Positions 36,791 through 49,860 of a stretch of DNA of 64,000 nt are shown here, in pieces. Each line of letters begins with the position of its first letter. Within the stretch, counting starts at the first letter, position 1. The DNA comes from Atrichornis clamosus (taxonomy: Eukaryota > Chordata > Aves > Passeriformes > Menuridae). The notes beneath the pieces are model-generated. The model saw only the letters and a program-made list of their open reading frames with translations, was not told the DNA's origin and searched no databases. Location of the stretch: the NCBI GenBank assembly GCA_013400975.1, contig WBMZ01012114.1, positions 1 through 64,000 of the forward strand. The letters run 5' to 3'. Position numbers and translations under genes: made by a program.

Positions 36791-38647
36791 CTGCAGGACA
36801 GGCCGGAGCTGAGTGCTGGGAGGGGAGAGGCAGCACGTGGAGCCTCTTCCTGGGGAAGCACAGATGAGGAAAGTGAGTAAAAGGACCAGGGATCTCATGA
36901 GGAAGAAGCTTGGATTTACATTCTCCGAAGAAATAGAAACAGGACATGATGAGGAGACAGGAGAGACATCTCGGGCTGTGATTCTGCTGGCTCTCCTTCT
37001 CCTCTCTGCATATTCCCTGGAAGTTTTCCTGGTGGCACAAAGTGCTTCATGTGCATCTTGTTTACTTTTGGCCTGGATCACTTCCTTTGGAGCCAGCTCA
37101 GCCCCTGTTGGGAACATCAGCTAAATCTGGATTCATTTGAAACTCCCTTTTGGAATAGGCAGGGCTGTCCTTGTCAACATGTCAGATTAGGAATGCTCCA
37201 TTTGGTTTAATGGGGCTGGCTTTTGGTTCAATCCAAAAGACTCCATAAAGTTCCATTGTCATTTATGCTCCAAAGCTTACAGTCTTCAGAACTGCAGATT
37301 CCTCCCTCCTTCCCTTTGATTTCCTTTTTTTTCTGAAGGTAGTGGCTTCCTTGTTAAATTGTGTTCTTTTGCTGTACATCAGATCAGTTGTATCCACCAG
37401 AGATGCTCCATTTATTCTGGTGTAAGGAGGTGTTTTTATCAATCTGAAAACAATACCATTTTAATGATCTGCAACGTTTCAAAATGCATCAGAGAATGAA
37501 GGAAAGCTGAGGAACAAAATATTACAACAGGACGCCTGAAACCACTACAATATTGAGTGGGATCAGATTTACTTCTCCTAACTCAGACTTCTCAGGTGTT
37601 ACTGGCAAGTCACTTCAGCTGCGTTGGAAGTTCCACTTCTGACAAGTCTCTGTAGTGGTTATTTTGTTATTCTCTTACCTCATAGATAGATAAATTCCTC
37701 CATTCCTAAAGGGGATAAACAGGACAGTAAAAGGCATCTTTTACATTAGTAAATTGTAGAGTTCTCTGAAGTATCACTTTATGGCAGGCAAAGTGTTCTA
37801 AATACTGAATGAATCAGAAAGGTTCTTGGATTTTTGAGAGGATGGAGAACCACGAATTCAGTGCTGAGCTGGCACTCAGGACATCTGGGTTTAAATCCCA
37901 TCTCTGGCATCTCCAGCATCTGGCACCCACACATCTATTGTGAGACTTTGAATGAGCAACTGCCTCCCATTCCCCAGTCCATGGAACAGGGATAATGACA
38001 CTTCCTCACGCTCCCCTTTGGTCTGCCAGACCCACTTAGGTGAAAGATTAATCAGCTCGGAGCCTGTCCTTCCACAGCCACTGGACCTGGTCAGCCCCGG
38101 GCTCGGAGCCAGCGGGGTGGGGCCCACAGAAGATGTTTCTCAGAGATTGTTCAACCCTCTGGGACGGTTTTCTGAAGGAGTTTCTTGCTCCAGTTGGAGA
38201 CTTTGTACCAAGGCTGGTCATGCAGAGGTCTTGCTACCAGTTGTGCCACCCTGGAAAAACAGTTCCCAATGGGAATGTTGCTGCATCTCCACCAGAGTGC
38301 CGAAGTCAAGGTGCCACTTTGCTGCTGTCAGAGAAGGGATTTATGTGATTGACAAAGCCAGTAAAACATAAAATTTTCTTCAATTCATTCAAACCCTCAG
38401 CTCTGTGTTGAATAAACATAGAAAACAACAGGGGAAAAGGAAATCCAGTTCCTAAAAATGCATACAGGAGAAAAGGCCTTGGCCATTGGCTGTGGCAGTG
38501 AAACCTTGTCAGAGACTCCAAACCCTCAGTGCTGCCAGTGCTGGCTTGGGAAGGGACACAGGGACAGGCCACTGCACCCAGGGCTGCCTGGCAGGTGCCA
38601 CCCTGCCAGGGGGAGCATCCTTTATCCCCAGTCCAGCTCTGGAATGA
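36791..38647. other. Non-coding stretch containing a MIR remnant
   Basis: No gene is recognised. The stretch contains the MIR remnant at 37862-38007 and is otherwise AT-rich with scattered short open frames. Confidence 0.45.
37862..38007 (+). repeat. MIR SINE remnant, plus strand
   Basis: The order of blocks is that of MIR in sense: CAGGACATCTGGGTTTAAATCCCATCTCTGGC (compare CTGGGTTCAAATCCCAGCTCTGCC), then TGTGAGACTTTGAATGAGCAACTGCCTCCC (compare TGTGACCTTGGGCAAGTCACTTAACC), then AACAGGGATAATGACACTTCCTC (compare AAATGGGGATAATAATACCTACCTC). The match is decayed but ordered over about 145 bp. This is the clearest MIR in the window. Confidence 0.75.
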
Positions 38648-38795
38648 TCCCAGAACCACAGAACGGCCTGGGTTGGAAGGGACCTAAAAGCTGCTCTTGT
38701 TCCAGGCTCCTGCCGTGGGCAGGGACACCTTCCACTATCCCAGGGTGCTCCCAGCCCTGTCCAACCCGGCCTTGGACACTTCCAGGGATGGGGCA
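38648..38795 (-). mobile_element. CR1 LINE, short 3' fragment, minus strand
   Basis: CAGAACCACAGAACGGCCTGGGTTGGAAGGGACCTAAAA leads into GGCAGGGACACCTTCCACTATCCCAGGGTGCTCCCA and CTTGGACACTTCCAGGGATGGGG, then stops abruptly at GGGCAAAAAAG. This is the complement of the CR1 3' end. Only about 150 bp remain, so the copy is strongly truncated and inert. Confidence 0.93.
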
Positions 38796-41700
38796 AAAAA
38801 GATGCAGAGAAAGCTCAGCACATTGAGGAAAATGTTCCCCCAGAACCCTCCGAGCTGGCACACGCAAAGCTGTCAGACATTCTTAATTTTTCTCAGCTCT
38901 TTAGAATGTGAGTATTCATCATTCTTGCAAACCAGGGCCTAATTAGATGCATAAATTATTGCTTCAAGGCAGAGCAGAAGGGCAGTTTGTGTTCTGCAGC
39001 TCACTGCAGCCAGGGGAGCCCCGGGTGCTCCTGCGCACAGCAGTGAGGCACGAGCTGTGCCCCGCACAGAGCGCTCAGGGGAAAAACCAAACCTCCACGC
39101 TGGATGCCTCCAATACACCTTCCTACCCTCCGGAAAAGCTGCTGAAGCGGATGCTGGGCAGCAGGAGCCGGTGGGGAGGGTGCTCCGTGTGGCAGCAGGG
39201 GAAGAGCACGGCCCTCACGTTAGCCCCTCACGTGCCCAAAGGCCGCTGGTTTCCATTTCAGTGCGGATCTGAGAACCCTGCCAGTTGTTTATTAAATAAA
39301 TACAATCTGCAAAGGATCTGGAAAGCTCTTAGAATGCAGAAAATTTGAAAATCGTAAGTTTTCCTCAATAGAAAAATCTGGAAATCAAACGGGAATTGTT
39401 TATATTTGGATTTTCGTGAGATAAAAGACTTCCCATTTTAGCCTATTTATGGTACAAAAATAGCACCAGGGTAAGAACCAAAATCTAAATCTGTCCTATT
39501 TGTGTTAACAACAGTTCTAATTTCAGGCTGCCTCTTTCCTGTACTACATTTTTCTATATTTTCTTTTGAGAGTTGTCCAAGATTGTAGCCTTGAATCCAA
39601 AACTTTTCCCGTTTCCTTGTAGGTCCAGGATCAAATCCCAAGGATCAAATCATTTCCTGGAATTTAAGCGTCTCTACAATAGATGAAACACAGATTTAAG
39701 AAAAAACCCTTTAGATTGTTTAAGGTGTGTGTTTCTTTTAAAGAATATACAAATTTAAAGAGGAAATCTAAAATAATAACAACTTAGATTGAGGCATAAA
39801 TTTAACATCAGCACTTTTATATTTTATATAAATTATTTACATACTTCTCAAATAGTGCATCACTGCTGCTGATACTGTAAAGGAAGTCAAACAAATGGCC
39901 TGCAGGGAATAATTCTCCAAGAAGCTGGACAGTTAAATGAGTAAATGAGCTTTGAGGAGTAACTGGTTCTTCTGCAGGAACAGGGAGAAGAGGAAATTCA
40001 GTGTATTTGAGTTTCGGTATCTCTGTGTAGGTTCTTCAACACTGAGAAACCAGCGAGGGGCTGAAACAGCCAGAGAACTTCTTCTCTTCTTCCCACTTAT
40101 CCACACAAATGGAGAAAAAGAGGCTGAGCCCTGTGAGCTCCAAACCTCTGACATCGGTGAGAAGCACGCACTTGGGCTTTCTGACTTTGGGAATAACCTC
40201 CCCTGGTTCATAAAAGCCTAATTTTAATTGTCAGTCTTACAGAGAGCTTACTGCTTCTCTTTCTGATGCACCCAAGGTATTTGAAGACAGCTTTTAACCA
40301 ATAATTTTAAGCTGCTGTTTTTATAGCTTTTAAATGACATTTCAGGTTTTATCCAAGAGCGGTTTCACACCAGCTGGAAGTGAAATCAGGTGTCCTGTAA
40401 AAAACGGATGCTTTTCAGCATTTCTAACCCAGTAAAAATCGAAAACCTGCCTATCTGAATGGATGCCTACTCAGCTACAGAATGGCTTGAGCATTTATCT
40501 ATAAGGTCTCCTCTCTCAGAGCAGACTTTATAGAGCAAAATAAATCCAACAATAAAAGTCAACATTTACTAAGAAAATATTTTAAAAGAGCAAACACAAA
40601 ACAGTTTAAACCTGTTCTTCAACTGCAATGTTTCTGACTGTTGATATAGATCATGACTTTTAGTTGTCATTTAAATAACTTCAATCAATTCCCCTCAAAT
40701 ATTTCCCTTTTCCTGAAGCAAACAGGGCAGAGGCTGCTAAACCCCTGGGAGAGCACAGCTGGCGCAGCTCCGTGCTGGGCTGGAGCAGGACTGCAATTCC
40801 ATAACTTATTTCTGTTTCTCTAGAGCTCCATGCAGAAAATGCCATTTTCCCTCGCAGCCACGAGAGGGGAGCCTTTTCCTTCTGTAACTCAGGGAAAGTC
40901 TTAATAAACTGCTCAGCACATGGAAACCATTGGGAGAGGGAAAGCCAGCTCCTTGGATTTAGCAGGGAAATTTGGCGTCATTTTCAAAGCCAATAAATAC
41001 ATGCATCCAGTCAATTAAAACCAAACCAGCCAACTTACAACCACACTAATTATTTATATGTGCCTGTTGAAGATTCTTTGTTCCAGGGCTTTGACATGAA
41101 ATATTCATTTCCATAGGAGCCCTCAGTGCTCCTCCTCCCTCGTGTGCAGAACCCGGGATTGATTCCCTGGGGGAATCCTGGGGCTTCTGCCGAAAGGCCA
41201 CAGAGTCCCAAGTCAAACCTCCAGTGACACAGGCCAGGCTTGCTCAGGCTGGCAGCTCATTAATTGCAGGCTCAAATGTCACGTGTGCTGTCAAACGTCG
41301 GCAGTTTATTGGGCACGTTCTGGGTTTATGTGCCAGGTTAATAAGCACTGGGTGGGATGGCACCTGCAGGTGCTTTCCTCTTGCTGGGGTGGCTGAGCGG
41401 GGGCCAGATCTGCACCCACCAGGTGAGAGGAGTCTCTGTGCTGGCTGCAGAGAGCTTGGGCCAGAGCTGCACTGGCCACCACCACGGGGGGACTCCCAGA
41501 GCCAAGCCCCAGCCCCGCTGGAGGGGGCCCTGTGGCTGCTTCTGGCACCAGGCAGCAAATCCGTGCCCACCCTGCGGCCCAGGAAGGGGCTGAGCTGGCT
41601 CTGTGGAGAGGGGGCGGCTGCCGAAGGAGGGCTGAGGTCCAGCACAGGCCAGAGCTCGGTGCCCTCCCTGTCACAGCTCCTGAGCAGCGCCCTCAAGGAG

Positions 41701-43785
41701 CTCCTCAAGTTCAAGCCGCGTCCAAGTGAGAGCAGCTTCATCTGCTGTTAGACATCGATCCTGCTGCTTGATTAGTGGCTGGCTGCTGGTGCTATAAATA
41801 GCACTATTAATTACACGGATACTAACACTGCCACATCACAAGGTTACAAATGTGCTGCAGGATCACAGGTCACCGAGAGGGAATTTACACACCAGCCCTG
41901 TCTGCTTCCCTCAGGTGCGGACACAGAAATGAGCTCTACAGGGTTCTTTATTTAAATGTTCAGTCCATTGACACCTTTTTCCCTGGGCAAAGGCTCAGGC
42001 AGACTGAGATGTGGTTATGCCCCACCATCACTGTAAGAGGCTGTGATTTATCTCTGTTTTGCCTTTTGAAATCCAGAGAAGGAAGGGTGCACTCAGCACA
42101 AACTGAGCGATATCAGGAGGAACCAGAGCACTGAATCCCCAGTAGCTGTTTACTTGCACTGCTAACTCAAGACTGTTTAATTTGTCCTCAAGACACTTAG
42201 TCCTATTTATTTGAGCAGAGCAGCTGGTGTGGCAGAACCTCCCTAATTCACCTCCTTTGGTCCATTTCCATATATTTAAATTTCCCTGATAAGTTGGGTA
42301 GATACTGGAAAACTTTCTGCTTTTCTTTCCCACCCAAGCAAAGCAATCTCAGAACTTCAGTTTGCAGAAATTCCCACAAACAAAGCTGCCTCTCCCTCCT
42401 CTTTGGTCACCTCAAGAAAAAACCCTCCCCTTTCGGTTCCTGCTTTGTCACACTTACTGTCAGGTCAGAAATTCCTCTTTCTGACAATATTTCACTGTAT
42501 TTACCAGTTTCTGCCTGCAGCTCTAACTGGAACCAGGCACAAAATAAACAAAACCCTTTGGCACTTGCAGAGATTTGTGGGGTGGGAGAAACTGCCCACC
42601 CTCGGAGAGAAACAAAGGAAATCTCATTAATATCCATGTCTGCAGGGAGGCAGAGGGTTCTGTTTCTTTGGATTTAGTCATTAATCTGTTTTTATTACTT
42701 TCATTAGTATTGTCATCCATGCTTCTGCTACTTTATACTTTACCAAGTTAATTAATGCTAAAGATTAAAATGCAGCTGCCTAAAACATCTTACTGGGATT
42801 CAAGCTGAAAAAAACCCAGAATTCTAGAAATAAAGTTTTATGAAAGAACCAGCTCTGAAAGAACTGGTTGAGCAACACTGTTAGATGTCAGGAGCGGATC
42901 TTCAGCACCGTTTGCGATCTTATTTCTGAGGCAGATTAGAGGGAAAAAAAGAAAAAAAAATTCTTTTTTTCTACTTAGGAAAACCCAAACCTGTTTAAAT
43001 AACATCCATACTTGGACAGTATTTTATCTGGGAGCGTAAAAAAACAAAGGACCCCAGACCACTGTGAATCCATGGATTCATTTTTCCCCTCTGCCTGGGA
43101 ATGCCAGACCCCCAGAGCAAGATCCCTGGGGTTCTGGAACTGCAGCTGGAGCTTCCAGGCCCAGGTTGCCCCTGGCTCACAGCCCAGCTGGGATGGATCA
43201 GAGGCTGCCAGGGGCTCTTGGCTGTTCCCTGGCTCAGGACCTGCTGTTGGCACAGACCTCTCCATTCACCACCTGGTAAAATCCAACTCTGCCTCCAGCT
43301 GCCATTTGCAACGTCCCAGTGTTGCAACTGCTCCAGAGTTGCAGATCTCAATGCAGTGAATGCGAAGGCAGCCAATATTCTGGGGCTTCTGAAAGCTCAT
43401 CAAAACAAATAAACTTCCTTAATACTGAAATCCCAACCTTCAGAGATCAAACATGCTGAGACGAGTGGTTAAATAAGGATAAACCTATATCCTGCACTTA
43501 AAACCCAGCTGTACTGGGAAGAACCAGATGAGAATTTATGAAAGAATTCACCAGGCGTTTGAACTGTTACTGAAATGCAACAACCCTGAGTTGCTCAAGG
43601 GGATGAGGGAAAGAAGAAGAAGAAGAAGGAGAAGAAAAAATGCTGGGGGGAGTGTTAAATGCATACATTGGCATATTTGTACCTATTTCCATTCTTTTCA
43701 TATTTCTGAATTAATTTGGTCTTCATAAAAAAATAATGGCAGCCTCAGAGGGAGCTGCAGAGCATTTCAGGCCACGGCACAGAGT
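38796..43785. other. Non-coding stretch, no gene recognised
   Basis: AT-rich blocks (39.3-40.7 and 42.7-43.0 kb) flank a GC-rich block at 41.35-41.75 kb. The GC-rich block holds overlapping open frames on both strands, up to 175 codons, with no recognisable motif. Around 40.98-41.11 kb a homogeneous AT-rich segment with ATTAAT and TAATTA cores could be a regulatory element, but nothing in the sequence alone proves it. Confidence 0.45.
43607..43637 (+). repeat. (GAA)n purine repeat
   Basis: An imperfect GAA/AGAAGA array of about 30 bases is embedded in a longer purine stretch. It encodes Arg/Lys-rich runs in the short open frame crossing it, which is a repeat artefact. GAA arrays are ordinary microsatellites. 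Confidence 0.8.
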
Positions 43786-44057
43786 AGAATCCCAGAATCC
43801 CAGAATGGTTTGGGTTGGAAGGGACCTTAAAGCCCATCCCATTCCACCCTCTGCCGCGGGCAGGGACACCTTCCACTATCCCAGGGTGCTCCAAGCCCTG
43901 TCCAGCCTGGCCTTGGACACTTCCAGGGATGGGGCAGCCACAGCTTCTCTGGGAAACCTGTGCCAGGGCCTCCCACCCTCCCAGGGAAGGATTTCTCCCT
44001 TACCCCTGATCCAAACCTCTGTCAGACTGAAGCCGTTCCCCTTGTCCTGTCACTGCG
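43786..44057 (-). mobile_element. CR1 LINE, 3' fragment, minus strand
   Basis: AGAATCCCAGAATCCCAGAATGG (two end repeats) is followed by TTTGGGTTGGAAGGGACCTTAAAG, CTTCCACTATCCCAGGGTGC, CAGCCTGGCCTTGGACACTTCC, CACAGCTTCTCTGGG and GAAGCCGTTCCCCTTGTCCTGTCACTG. This is the complement of the CR1 3' region, with the 3' terminus at 43786. It closely resembles the 36.1 kb copy but is shorter at the 5' side. Confidence 0.95.
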
Positions 44058-47000
44058 TTTCCTTAGCTTGTAATTCCAAGCACGTCGAGGGGCAGGGAGC
44101 TGTGAGTGGACTCTGGAGCCTGGCTGGCAGCGGGGCCTCTTCATTAGGAGAAGAGGGATGTGTAACTCTCAGAGTACTTAACTCCAATTAACTGATTAGC
44201 TGGAGGTAAAATCCAAGCAAACACGAGGCTGTTTGACGTTTGGAAGGCAAAGACTGCCAGCTGTCTCCGGTTTGGAATACAGGCCATGTGGGGGTTCGTT
44301 TTGGTGTGGAATTTGGGATGGCTGAGAGGAACTCCTGCGTTCAGCCTGGCCAGGGCACCACGTGCTCTGGATCCAGTCAGGGGAGCTGCACCAAAGTGAC
44401 AGCAGATCTGTGGGTGCCAAATGCCCACCCTGGGGTGACTTGTGTGCCTGAGGAGGGGGAGGTGACTCCAGGGAGCTCTCCCCATGTGGAGAAGGGTTGG
44501 AAAAAGAAAAGAAGTGGCTGTTGGTGATGACTGATGGCAAGTGATCTCTCTGGCACATAATTGTTAACAATAAAAATAACACCAGCTCACTGCTCACACA
44601 CGAGGCTTTTCATCCACAGCCTCAACAGCTCCCTGCACTAGTCCCAATTTTTATGGATACTTTCAAGGAGTAAGCCAATTTCATGGCTCCATTAAATGAT
44701 TTGCCCATTGGGCTGCCAGCAGAGCTCAAGGCAAAGCCCCAGCCTGGCACCACCAAACCACGGGCCCTCCTTTCTGGGTTGGACCCCCAACCATGGCCCC
44801 CCTGTGAGGCCACGCCTGACCTGCCTGTTGCTGCTTCTGACATTGCTCTTCCTCCTCTCCCTCGTTTTTTTCCTTTTCCCTCTTGCTGCTCTCAGGTTAG
44901 AGGTGCACTCAGTGATCTCAGGGTCTTTTCCAATCCAATTTCACAACTGCGTGCAGCACTCAGTGAGTGCTGGTAGAGCAGCCAGGTGAGCCCAGAGCTG
45001 CCAGGGCAGGCAGGAGCTCCCCAGAGCTTTAGGCCAGGCTCAGCAGGCAGTGGTGGGGACAGGAGTGGCACAAGAGCAGTGCCAAGCACCAGGGACTGGC
45101 AGCTCTGGCACAGGATCCAAGGCAGGCGTGTCCGTGGGAGCCTCTGTTCTCAGAGCCCAGCACCACACCTGGACGCTGTTTTAGGCAGAGCACAGAGCAC
45201 TCCGTGGGTTCAGAAGCTGCCAGGAGATCTCCCTCCCCTCACTGCCTCCTCTCAGCCTGGGCTGTGATCTGTGTCTTGCAGGAGGTTTTCAGCTGTTTTG
45301 ATGAAATACTTAAACTCTCCCTGTCTGCACCCGAACTGAGGCCTTGGCTGAGACTTGGACTGTCAATTTTGATTCTGTATTTTTCTATAAAATTTACTGT
45401 CTTTTTTCCCTGCTTACCTCATATGACATTTTTGGTTTTCTTTCCCAGTGTTCTTTTAACAGCACTATTGATTCAAAGGGATGCCATAAATCGTTCTCAA
45501 AGGAACATGGCTCCTGTTTAAGATCAAATCAGAACACTGAGCCAAGTTAATTGTCTTAAAAGGTGTGCTTAGGATCACTAGAGAAAAGTTTCTTTATTTG
45601 ATCAGATTCTGATCACAGATTTAATGAGACTTGCATGGTATGAGACAGGACAAATCTGGCCTTTAATATTTACAGTTCTGCAATAAATCTTAGCAATTGG
45701 TTTTTAAATAGCAGAAGCAATATGCACACTATTACTTACTGTGAAAGCTTCCCCTCAAACATTTGACATAGCATCGTTTTCCTGTAAAAAGAATTTTAAA
45801 TTTTGACTGATAAAAACATAAAATACTAAAAATATCTCTCTGTGTAGAACATGAATGTTATTTCTCCCAAGCCATCCTATGTCCAGAACACATGATGTCC
45901 AGGTGTTTCAGAGTTGGACAATTTCCATATATATTTCAATGTTATGTACAGATGATTGGGGTGACGGGGACACAAGATAACACTGTTATAGCCACAAGGC
46001 CAGAAGAGAGCCTATCCTGCCTCTAACTAAATCATTCCTAACAGGCAGCATCCTCTGCAGTGATGCAGCAAACACTGCTGGCAGGGAAAGGGAGAATAAT
46101 CCCAGGAAGATAAACAATTTCCAAAATATCCTGCTTTGTTGGGAAGCAAACCCATCCAGAGCTCAGAAAACTGTGTTGTGGGCAGCAAAGGCAAGCTGTA
46201 AAACAGGGGAATTGCAAGGGCCACAGAAGTGGCACAGTGTTTCAACACCAAAGGCCAGGGCAGCTCCTCCTTTCCCTCTCACAGGCCCCAGGAGGAAAGG
46301 CCAAGTCAGGGTTCAGGAGAAATGGTCCTGAGAGCTTTCTTGTTGGCCAAAGCCATTAAACCTGCAGAACCCTGCCAAGCAGAGTAGCTCTCCCTTCACT
46401 AAATACCTCTTCAAGCACCACATCATTTACATCGCACACCTCTGATCCCACAGCAGGCTGGCACTGCAGGAATTCGGTGCAATCATTCCGAATTAGGGCC
46501 CTTGAGCTCGTGTCAGCTGCAGGAACCTGTGAAGGCAGGTGTGTGAGAGCACGTTTTACTCTGTGCTAATGCTCCTGCTGCCAGTGGGAACCACTCAGCA
46601 TTCCCTGGACAGGAGCACAGAGCTCTCTGTCTGCCACTGGCTTATCAAACAACCAGGATTTGGGGGAATCTCACTCACAAAAAGTGCTGCTCCTCAGCTG
46701 GTAAGAAACCCAAAGATTCCAGGGGCTGGCAGGTGCCCAGAAGGAAAGGAGGAATTTGCTTTCCTGATTCCAAGAAAAAGCTTCTTGACAATTGCTTTGC
46801 AGTACAGACCAAAAGCCACTGATAACCTGGGCCAATTAATTCCCTGCCTTTGGAGTTATCCCTGCAGGGAGCACAGCGCACTGACTTAGGGCTGAAAATA
46901 TCAACACCTTATTTTTCATCTGAAGGAGACAGAGGGTAAAGGGTGTTCTGAGGAAATATTCTCCTCTGCACTGGCAATTCAGTTCCCTGACACTGATGTA

Positions 47001-47787
47001 GGGAGGGATGGGAAGGGCTGGATGCAGGGAGATCATTCTCCTTCCCCAGCCCTGGGTCACGCCCACCCCAGGGTGGCTGAATTACAAAATCTCCCATTTG
47101 TTATAAATTTCTACCTCCTGGTTTTTCTGTGGCTCTCTGTGGTGCATAGGAGCATTTTAATGTGTGCAATCCTTAAATGTCAGTGTAATGGGAAGCAGAT
47201 GAGTCTTTTATGACAGCAATTTTTCTTTCATTTTTCTCACTAAAACTATGCAGCAGGAATAAAAAAAGATTTAGGTGGTGAAAAGTGTGGTTTAACTCAG
47301 ACATCACAATAATTCTGGCTTGAGCCACGTGAGGCACATCAGTGTCTTGAGGCACCAGCCTCCTTTCAGAGTGCCCTGATGCAAACTGAACTTGTGGAGC
47401 TGAATGAGAATTCCTCGTTAGTGTCGCCAACCCTTCTGCTAATTAGGCTTTGTTATGGACTTCATTATGGGCTGCTGTAGCTGCCACAGCACTCGCTGGA
47501 CACTGCATGGGACACCAGAGCTGAGGGACAGGGCCTGACCAGACACCAACACGTCCCAGGCTGTGACAGTGTGGAGGAAATGCAGTTTTAATCCTGTTCC
47601 TCCTCCTACCTCGCTTCCAGAATTTTGAACGTGGCACTTGCAGAGCCTGCAGAAGGAGCCAGGGATTTAATGAGCATTTGAAAGTTAAATAGTTTGTAGA
47701 TGTGACTGTTCTGAAGCCTCTGTTTGCAGAGAGCCAAAAAAAGCAGTGTCTCTGTATGCAGAGGAAGCCGAACCACTCTACACTTAC
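44058..47787. other. Non-coding or poorly defined stretch
   Basis: No gene is recognised with confidence. On the minus strand a segment at 46679-46861 lies between an acceptor-like CTCCCTGCAG and a GTGAGT donor and is open in one frame, but its phase does not join the candidate exon at 47788-47902. The rest is AT-rich sequence with short frames. Confidence 0.4.
46679..46861 (-). CDS. Possible exon, unknown protein (very weak)
   Basis: On the minus strand this 183-bp segment follows GTGCTCCCTGCAG and is followed by GTGAGTGAG, a strong donor sequence apart from the T at the last exon base. Only one of three frames is open throughout; after one leading base it reads a mix of hydrophobic and polar residues with no motif I recognise. 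The previous candidate exon (47788-47902) ends in phase 1, while this segment would need an incoming phase 2, so the two cannot be joined directly. It may be a chance frame. Confidence 0.12.
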
Positions 47788-47902
47788 CCAAAAATCTCTG
47801 CAGAAAGTCCTGGAAATGCCAATTGAGCCAGACAGGCACCAGTTTGGGAAGGTCACAGACTAAGGACATGTTCTTGTTAGAGCTGCGAAAGGATGGAGAT
47901 AC
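47788..47902 (-). CDS. Candidate exon (fourth of a four-exon model), unknown protein
   Basis: The minus-strand segment of 115 bp is preceded by a good acceptor (CTCTCCTCGTCATTTCAG) and followed by GGTAAGTG, a strong donor. Only one frame is open: it starts in phase 0, reads 38 codons and ends in phase 1. The peptide contains LPKLVPVWLNWHFQDF, rich in aromatic and hydrophobic residues. The phase fits the end of the candidate exon at 49055-49171. I do not recognise the protein. No downstream exon in matching phase was found. Confidence 0.25.
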
Positions 47903-49054
47903 CTGAAATGACGAGGAGAGTATGAGACTGCATTGAAAAGGTGGACTACAGTTATTGTACACAGCACACAACAGAAATAAACAATATATCCCTTGCCCAA
48001 ATATGAAATGTAAGAAGGTAAGCCAATCACAAAGTTTATCTCAAACTGGCAAATGGCATCTGGGCATCCAAGGTGAAGTATCTGAATCTCTGGATATCAA
48101 CTCCCTACTGCATAAGCAGATGAAGTATATTTTCTTAGCACCCTTTTGAAAACAGCCTTTAAAATCTTGAGGTGCTTTATCACACTGTTAATTCAACTGT
48201 ATCACAGTCAAGCCTTTAGGTGCTTCTCCTGCCAGGCTGAGGCAGCACAGAGCTTACACTTTAAAGCAAAATTATAAGTAATACCATTAAGAGAAAAGCA
48301 ACCCACACAGGTCATAGAGAAAAAAAAAGGCAAGCTCTCAGCAGGCCATGCTGACTTGTGAGGTCACCTGAGATGCTTTTCTTCTGTCTGGATAGGATCC
48401 ACACTTCTGGTGGAGGTGAGAACATCTCCCTGTGCTGAGGGCCACTGAAGTGAGTTCCAGCTGGACCCTTCTGCCCTCTGCAGACCTTTCTGCTCACCTC
48501 AGCAGGTGAGATGCAGCAGGCAGAGCTGTCACCACTTTAGCATCTAAACACACGTCCCTTCTGCAAAACTTCATTAGACGTGCCTTGAGTAGTAACAGTC
48601 CTTATCAGTAAAAGTGGGAACTGGCTCCCAAACCTCAGCAACCTTCTCAAACTCAAGTCTCAGACCAAGACAAGAGCAAGTGACCCCCAAGTATCTGCAG
48701 TGATGGGACTGACTCCCTGGCTGTGGAGCAGCAGCTCCGGTGTTCTGGCTGTTCAGAGCAAGGCTGCTTTGGCCAGGAGCACGGCCTCGGACTGAAGCTG
48801 ACCCTGGGGAGGTTTAACAGCTGGCAGAACTAGCCCCAGCCTGGTAATGAGCTGGTCAGGCCCTGTGGCCTCGGTGAAGGGACACAGGATCTGTCGTGGG
48901 GGTGTCTGATCTGAGCAGCGCAGAGGCAACGGGTTCTGGCTCAGGTGTGTCTCCCACACCTGCCACTGGGGAGAAGCACCTCCCCAGGATTCAGAGGGAC
49001 CCCTGGAACACAGGGAGCCTGGCTTAGGTGCTCTTCTGACCAGGTCTCACCTAC
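47903..49054. other. Possible intron of the minus-strand model
   Basis: If the candidate exons are real, this 1152-bp interval is an intron with GTAGGT at the donor side and a pyrimidine-rich acceptor. It holds short open frames only. A segment near 48390-48500 on the minus strand has exon-like borders but a poor donor (GTGACC) and is not called. Confidence 0.25.
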
Positions 49055-49171
49055 CACTGCTCTCTGGGCAATAAACCAGCCATAAAGGGCTTCTGCTCCA
49101 GATTTCATCACTGCCACACAAACGCTGGGTCCAGACAGATCCATGAACGCTGCAGGCCTAGCAAATATCAT
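49055..49171 (-). CDS. Candidate exon (third of a four-exon model), unknown protein
   Basis: This 117-bp minus-strand segment reads exactly 39 codons, starting ATGATATTT after CTGCAG and ending GTG before GTAGGTGAG. It is open in one frame only and phase 0 at both ends. It contains the string DLSGPSVCVAVMKSG. The weak point is the acceptor: another AG with a better pyrimidine tract (TTTTGTCTCAG) lies 20 bases upstream, and starting there brings in a stop in every frame. If real, the intron to the next exon upstream is only 88 bp, which is short but possible in birds. Confidence 0.2.
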
Positions 49172-49259
49172 CTGCAGATTTCAACCATGTTCTGAGACAA
49201 AAGCAACAGGATCAGGATGTGATCCTGGGTCTCCCCCCTGACTTTTCAGCCCCCCTCAC

Positions 49260-49362
49260 CTGGGATTTTGCCACGCAGCTCAGTCCTGTTTCCAAGGCTT
49301 GCTGCCTTCTCAGCAACATAAGCTGGAATGATCCAAAAATTATCCTTGGCTTTTCCATGTGC
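49260..49362 (-). CDS. Candidate exon (second of a four-exon model), unknown protein
   Basis: The minus-strand segment follows AAATCTCTTTCTAG and ends CCCAG before GTGAGGGGGG, both good splice signals; G runs at the start of short vertebrate introns are common. Two frames are open. One (one leading base, then CAC ATG GAA) ends in phase 0 and joins the exon at 49055-49171. The other reads KAKDNFWIIPAYVAEKA, which looks more protein-like but ends in phase 1 and meets a stop in the next candidate exon. This ambiguity lowers confidence. Confidence 0.25.
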
Positions 49363-49860
49363 CTAGAAAGAGATTTGTCATGAAATTACAACCTTTGAGA
49401 AGGACCAGACAGGAGCTGCTTTGTCCATGCACTGCACGAGGGAGAACCTGCTCAGATGCCTCAACCTGGCAAAACCTCTCCCTTTCTTAGGCTCTGTTTA
49501 CTCAGGAGAGCTCCTGAACCACTTCAGGAGGTTGGTTTAACCCCTTAGGTAATCTCTAAAGTAGTTGTAATAAAAATCTGCCTGGAACTGAACAAACCAG
49601 CATCAATAATTCAGGCTTCGAGGGAGAACAGGACTCCTCTATGGTTTGACAATTTGAAGATGGCTGATAAAAAAGATGTCAGGAAGCTGAATGGATGATC
49701 TGTCCAACACAGCATATTTTTAATTTACCCTGCCTTGTTTATGACTAAGATCTTCACAGTGCTGAGCCACCTAACCTTGCAGCATTATTCAGATGCACAA
49801 CTGGAACAAAGCAGCAAACAGTTCAAATTAATTCTCTATAAAGCCAGAACAAATTGTATC